Positions 60,501 through 64,000 of a DNA stretch of 64,000 bases are shown here, piece by piece. Position 1 is the first letter of the stretch; each line of letters starts with the position of its first letter. The stretch is from positions 806,001 through 870,000 of the forward strand of contig JAXHMA010000006.1 in assembly GCA_034521835.1 (NCBI GenBank), in the 5' to 3' direction. The notes below the pieces were generated by a model. It searched no databases. It had not been told where the DNA came from and saw only the letters and a list, made by a program, of their open reading frames with translations. A program made the position numbers and the translations under genes. Origin of the DNA: JAMQKA01 sp034521835. Its GTDB lineage: Bacteria > Bacteroidota > Rhodothermia > Balneolales > Balneolaceae.

Positions 60501-61443
60501 CTTTACAGGCAGTACCCGGAATTCTTTTGGACCAGCTGGAGGCGCAATTGAAACATAATTATCGGATCAATGAAGGATTTTCAGGAGGACTTACCGGTTC
60601 CTACTCGAGCGATAATTTTGGGAATGATGTCGCAAATGTTGGTCTGCTGGCTGAGTGGGGACCTCGAAGGCGTAATTTCCACACTGTAATGGCGGGTCGG
60701 AGCCTGGTGCAGTCTGATGTTAATGCGAATACGCTGCAAGACCAACTAACCTCTCTCAACTATACCTATCGCCATAATTATCGGCAGCAGACGATGCAGT
60801 CAATGTTCGGGGTGGGGGTAAGCACTGCAAATGGCGACTTTTTTACACAAATGACGGCGGGCTTTTGGATAGCGGGTGGATCATCCTACACTTCCACACA
60901 GTTTTCTTATAGCCCGGTGATGACAAATACGGCTATCAATCGCGGCATTGACCGCCTGAGGGGGACGCTATACCGAGAAGATAACTGGCTGAGTAACGAC
61001 CGGTTGACAACAACACTCAACGGCACTGCCAACTGGTATAGCGATGAGGTATTTTCATACGAAGCATTGGGGCGTATCTACGGAAAGTTATTTTCTTCTT
61101 CTCTATTCAGAACCCGGCTCATCGCTGAAGCCGCCTACCAGGATGCCACTATAAACTACAGCAGTGGCATTCCTTACTGGACGCCAAACGAGCTCTTTAT
61201 AAAGGGTGGAGGAATTGATTTTCTATACCAGAGATCGGCTCAGGAGCCCACATTTTTGATTGAGGCCGAGCTGATGGTTAAGCACAATCGTGACGGCATC
61301 GATCTCGCTTCTGCCGGTCGACTCAATGCCCGCATTGCTTGTTACTGGAGCTGGCTGCAAACGCCGAACGATCCTCAAGTGAAATTTATCGGTACAACAA
61401 TGTCGGGTTCAACCTGCGTTACACCTTCCCGAAGAAGTTGTAA
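57553..61443 (+). CDS. DUF2194 - helical repeat - outer-membrane barrel fusion (PelA/PelB-like), eight frame breaks
   Basis: Joined across frames it is about 1,296 residues. A lipoprotein signal (LTIGGCSFSG) is followed by a DUF2194 domain to about 620: STIFLDDFPAPLYNEKMPPI, YVIQHWWPDMQQLA, SRHELAFHGYNHFSLW (deacetylase-like His/Asn region) and TYVPPTNLIDSTGIQ. Residues about 650-930 are TPR-like helical repeats. From about 960 to the end are barrel strands, ending VGFNLRYTFPKKL at the stop 61441-61443. Breaks lie near 57915, 58490, 58527, 58737, 59490-59494 (A5), 60285, 60525 and 61368. The region after 59494 has no signal peptide of its own, so export through the upstream lipoprotein signal is needed, which supports one fused polypeptide. 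If 59494 were a real start it would overlap a DUF2194 gene by 40 nt. Confidence 0.75.
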
Positions 61444-61487
61444 CCTGGCAGCATCTGTCCAAAACGTTAAAGAATAGCCACGACGTT

Positions 61488-61510
61488 AGCCCCGAAACCG
61501 GGGCTTTTTT
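61488..61510 (+). terminator. Intrinsic terminator inside the IS left end
   Basis: The stem AGCCCCG / CGGGGCT with loop AAAC is followed by TTTTTT (61505-61510). It would stop transcription from the Pel-like cluster and shield the transposase gene from read-through. By the inverted-repeat coordinates it lies inside the IS. Confidence 0.85.
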
Positions 61511-61537
61511 ATTTTAAGGAGTCCTCTTAACTCTAAA

Positions 61538-62688
61538 ATGACACTGGCTATGATAAAATTAACATTATTTGCGCAAATAATTCAGACGTTAGATCGATTT
61601 TCTTTTACCAAATTGGTGAGCACCCACCAAACCGACAACACGCAAAAGGGATCACCAGTTGGACCCATTTAGTAACGATGCTGTTTTGCCAGTTTTCGAA
61701 GTTAAACTCTCTGCGCGACGTGTGCAATGGCTTGAAAAGTGCCTCGGGCAATTTGAATCACTTGGGCGTTGGGCGCGCCCCTTGCAAGTCTTCGCTGCCC
61801 TACCAGAACAAGCATCGCGACTGGCGGCTGTTTAAAGCCTACTATTTCAAAATGCTGGGCAAGTTATCGGCGATGGCTAAGTTTCGGCAAACCCGCTTCA
61901 AGATCAAAAGTAAAATCCTGCTGCCCGATTCGACTACCATCAGCCTGTGTCTAAGCCTGTATGATTGGGCCCGTTTTCGCAAGAAAAAAGGAGCCATTAA
62001 ACTTCATACCCTGCTTGATTATGATGGATGCCTGCCGGTATATATGAATATGACTGAGGGAAAAGTCCATGACGGGAAAGCCGTCCGAGAGCTTTCCCTA
62101 CCCAAAGACGCTGTCGTAGTGGCCGACCGGGCCTATGTGGATTTTACCACCCTGTGGCGCTGGCACCAAGGCGGGAGCTATTTTGTAGTGCGGCTCAAGG
62201 ACTCCATCAAGTTCCACCGGCTGGAGGAGAAGCCCCTGCCCGAGGGGCGCCACGAACACATCCTGCTGGATGAGTACATCGAGCTCAGCGCATCCAAGAC
62301 CCGGGCCAAGTACCCGAAAAAGCTGCGCCGCGTGGTGGTGTATGACCCCGAACAAGATCGAACTATTGAACTGATTACCAACCATTTTTATTGGACAGCA
62401 AACACCGTTGGGGAGCTGTACAAAGCTCGTTGGGAGATTGAAATCTTCTTCAAAGAGATCAAGCAGTTGCTGAAAATCAAATCTTTCCTGGGAACCTCGG
62501 CCAATGCCGTACTTATTCAGATCCCGGCAGCAATGATTGCTATCCTGGTTTTGAAATATTTAAGAGCTTGCGCCACCTACGCGTGGTGCTTGTCTAACAT
62601 GGTGGCTTTTCTGCGGTTAAACCTGTTTGTGAAGTTCGACCTAGAGAGCTGCCAGACGCCCCATTTGAGCCATCGGGGAGGTGCGTGA
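61538..62688 (+). CDS. IS4-family transposase, frame broken near the N-terminus
   Basis: A DDE transposase with a DUF4372-type N-terminus. From ATG 61538 it reads MTLAMIKLTLFAQIIQTLD. A base is missing near 61637 (DKHAKGITSWTHLVTMLF after repair). Catalytic residues are in LLPDSTTISLC (first Asp), VVADRAYVDF (second Asp) and the family box YKARWEIEIFFKEIKQLLK (Y-R-E-K with Glu). The annotated stop at 62688 follows HLSHRGGA. A different frame there gives PDAPFEPSGRCVKLAGVD and a stop at 62748, so the C-terminus may also be shifted. Confidence 0.85.
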
Positions 62689-62812
62689 AACTGGCCGGAG
62701 TTGATGCAGGGGGACTGTTTGAATGGGGGGATTGATTATCGATCAGGGAAAAAATCTGTCCAAAACCCATACAAACAAAGATATTTCTTACATTCTAAAA
62801 CGTTTTGGACAG

Positions 62813-62994
62813 CTATTGCCTGATCCGATCAGGCATGTTGAGCAAATGAGCAAGTTTGGTCACCAGATGTACTTCTTAACCCTTGGAGTACAGACCTTGC
62901 TTATTCGCCCGTCGGCCAGCAAAGCCAACGCTTCCACTCTCGTTTACGAGACCAATTACATACCGATGGATTCCTCATCATGAAGCCTCGTTAA
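62813..62994 (+). pseudogene. Possible C-terminal fragment of an unknown gene
   Basis: One frame reads EQVWSPDVLLNPWSTDLAYS, then PVGQQSQRFHSRLRDQL and HTDGFLIMKPR with a stop at 62992-62994, about 50 residues without a start. It abuts the IS right end and so could be the rest of a gene cut off by insertion. I recognise no family. It overlaps the end of the convergent minus-strand ORF by 17 nt. Confidence 0.3.
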
Positions 62995-63271
62995 AAAGCG
63001 AAAAGCTCATAATTATGACATCTTCCGGATCCATTTTGGGAAGATAAATTCCTGGAGGTATTTCATGATGGATCGTTAATTCTATGTTCTCAGCAAGAAA
63101 GTCTTTTGCTAACACCTTGGCCTCGTTTTCGTCCATTGGGGTCAGCTTAATTTGGGAATGATCAAATGAATTATATTAGTTCCGTTTGTCATCATATATG
63201 GCAATAGCACATCCGATTGCTCCAAGATCCATAGCAATTGAATCAACGATACCCAAGTACTCTGGGACCAT
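62978..63271 (-). CDS. Small unknown protein with an in-frame TAA
   Basis: The ATG at 63271 overlaps the stop of the gene upstream (TAATG). It reads MVPEYLGIVDSIAMDLGAIG and CAIAIYDDKRN, then TAA near 63175, and continues in the same frame as YNSFDHSQIKLTPMDENEAK to MDPEDVIIMSFSLFNEAS and a stop at 62978. Either two short genes lie here or a substitution or indel pair broke one of about 97 codons. I recognise no family. The frame-keeping stop resembles that in the LA_2272 gene. Confidence 0.45.
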
Positions 63272-63696
63272 TAGAGCATAAAATATAGTAGCTCTCCAGG
63301 AAACACCAGTACCAATCCACTAGTAACAAGTGCAATCACTTTTTTCGATGATGGAGCTACGAAGCAGGCCACATATATCGTTGCCATGCCCATGCAAAGA
63401 TGACTAAAATATCGTATAAAATATATTTCCAATATTGTTCCACGTCCAACGAATATCCATGTAGTGATACTCTGTAAATACCAAACAATATTATAGGCCA
63501 AAAACCCGGCAATGCCAGCAGCAGGTAAGAATGCTATCCATCTGAGTATTGCTTTTACATCGATTTTTTTGCTTTTATCCATATCTCTCTTAGCCATATC
63601 ATCAGCGACTATCTTAATATACATTTTACCCGTTATGGCATTCGATCCTTTAATGGCAGCAATACTTATCAAAGTTATAACGACAGCCTGGTCCAT
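63271..63696 (-). CDS. Small membrane protein of unknown function
   Basis: I start at ATG 63696 (MDQAVVITLISIAAIKG), preceded by AAGGTGG; a frame extension to 63909 is open but looks unlike protein. It gives 141 residues. Four hydrophobic segments lie at about 4-12, 48-65, 80-105 and 115-138, with a charged loop MAKRDMDKSKKIDVK between the first two. No family is recognised. It shares a TAATG junction with the downstream small ORF and lies after another hydrophobic partial gene, so the three may form one operon. Confidence 0.5.
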   Translation of the reverse strand: MDQAVVITLISIAAIKGSNAITGKMYIKIVADDMAKRDMDKSKKIDVKAILRWIAFLPAAGIAGFLAYNIVWYLQSITTWIFVGRGTILEIYFIRYFSHLCMGMATIYVACFVAPSSKKVIALVTSGLVLVFPGELLYFML

Positions 63697-63830
63697 ACAC
63701 CACCTTGGACCGTTAACATAGGGATGGGTAAAGATTCTGGAAACGAGGAAGCAATCATAAGAACCCAGAAATAAAGGATTAACAGATCGAATCCCAGTAA
63801 TAGTTAATAGTTTACTAAACTTAAATCTCG

Positions 63831-64000
63831 TCAATTGCCAATGAACAAATAGGCCCCGGCTGTATCTACCAACTTCTTCAAAGCTCCAGGAATTAAAATG
63901 GCTGTCCAACCAAGACCAAGTATAATATTTTGATCAACCTGCCAATTAGGTACTAAGGGTATTCGCCCTTCAAAAAAAGTAAAATAGATCCCCACTAATG
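63831..64000 (-). CDS. Partial hydrophobic protein at the right edge
   Basis: An open frame enters from the right edge and ends at TGA 63831-63833. It reads LVGIYFTFFEGRIPLVPNWQ, then IILGLGWTAILIPGALKKLV and DTAGAYLFIGN. Only the last 56 codons are in the window. They include a likely membrane helix. The family is not recognisable from this piece. Confidence 0.45.
   Translation of the reverse strand, partial: LVGIYFTFFEGRIPLVPNWQVDQNIILGLGWTAILIPGALKKLVDTAGAYLFIGN

Larger units (their letters stand above)
61455..62812 (+). mobile_element. IS4-family insertion sequence
   Basis: The ends are inverted repeats: CTGTCCAAAACGTTAAAGAAT at 61455 and CTGTCCAAAACGTTTTAGAAT read inward from 62812 (19 of 21 match). 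The 1,358-bp span suits the family and contains one transposase gene. It begins 11 bp after the stop of the preceding barrel gene. I see no target duplication. A third copy of CTGTCCAAAAC at 62756-62766 inside the right end is unexplained. Confidence 0.78.

Noticed and set aside
62723..62983. An 86-codon plus-strand ORF across the IS4 right end
   Set aside because: It crosses the inverted repeat boundary and reads unlike protein; another frame there looks more natural as a gene fragment.
1..64000. CRISPR array, prophage, rRNA or tRNA genes
   Set aside because: I found no regularly spaced direct repeats, no phage structural or integrase genes and no RNA gene signature on either strand.

Overview
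The window looks like a chromosomal piece of an aerobic Gram-negative bacterium of the Bacteroidota/Balneolota/Rhodothermota kind. That is an inference from many Sec lipoproteins, a TonB-dependent receptor, an LA_2272-type surface repeat protein, a MoxR/von Willebrand pair and IS1182/IS4 transposases. I cannot name the genus. I saw no rRNA, tRNA or CRISPR array.

Layout: 1-6934 is a minus-strand block: von Willebrand factor A protein, MoxR ATPase, two parvulin-type periplasmic chaperones, a nucleoside transporter and thymidine kinase. 7212-15901 encodes RecC, RecB and RecD with 8-nt overlaps. 16546-19645 has an FKBP isomerase lipoprotein, a BNR-repeat lipoprotein and endonuclease VIII. 19663-21471 is a probable betaine-lipid pair (BtaA/BtaB type). 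21964-25266 is prfB with a textbook +1 recoding site, nadB and coaE, followed by an IS1182 element. 28060-33184 is a five-gene oxidative deoxysugar or sugar-acid catabolic operon. 33577-40959 holds msrB, an LA_2272 surface protein, a PagL-like deacylase, a DmpA-type peptidase, a cation exporter, an M23 peptidase and an ECF sigma factor with a membrane partner. 41059-48013 has a sorbosone-dehydrogenase-like lipoprotein, an outer-membrane protein of unknown function, an IS1182 deletion derivative and a TonB receptor. 48515-61443 is a seven-gene plus-strand cluster resembling a Pel exopolysaccharide system. An IS4-family element sits 11 bp beyond it, and small uncharacterised membrane genes close the window.

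The Pel-like cluster is the most interesting part. It has a response regulator, two PelF-type glycosyltransferases, PelG with a long cytosolic N-terminal extension, an HD-GYP-like protein with an altered GYP motif, a large multi-pass membrane protein, and an apparent single polypeptide joining a lipoprotein signal, a DUF2194 (PelA-like) domain, a helical-repeat region and an outer-membrane beta-barrel (PelB-like). No PelC, PelD or PelE homologue is recognisable, so this would be a compact, rearranged version of the system.

A caution applies to all coding calls. About 45 single-base frame breaks occur, many in short homopolymers and in housekeeping genes such as coaE, tdk, moxR and recC. The simplest reading is residual sequencing indels, not gene decay. 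I therefore give each broken gene as one feature spanning its frames. The prfB shift is genuine recoding.
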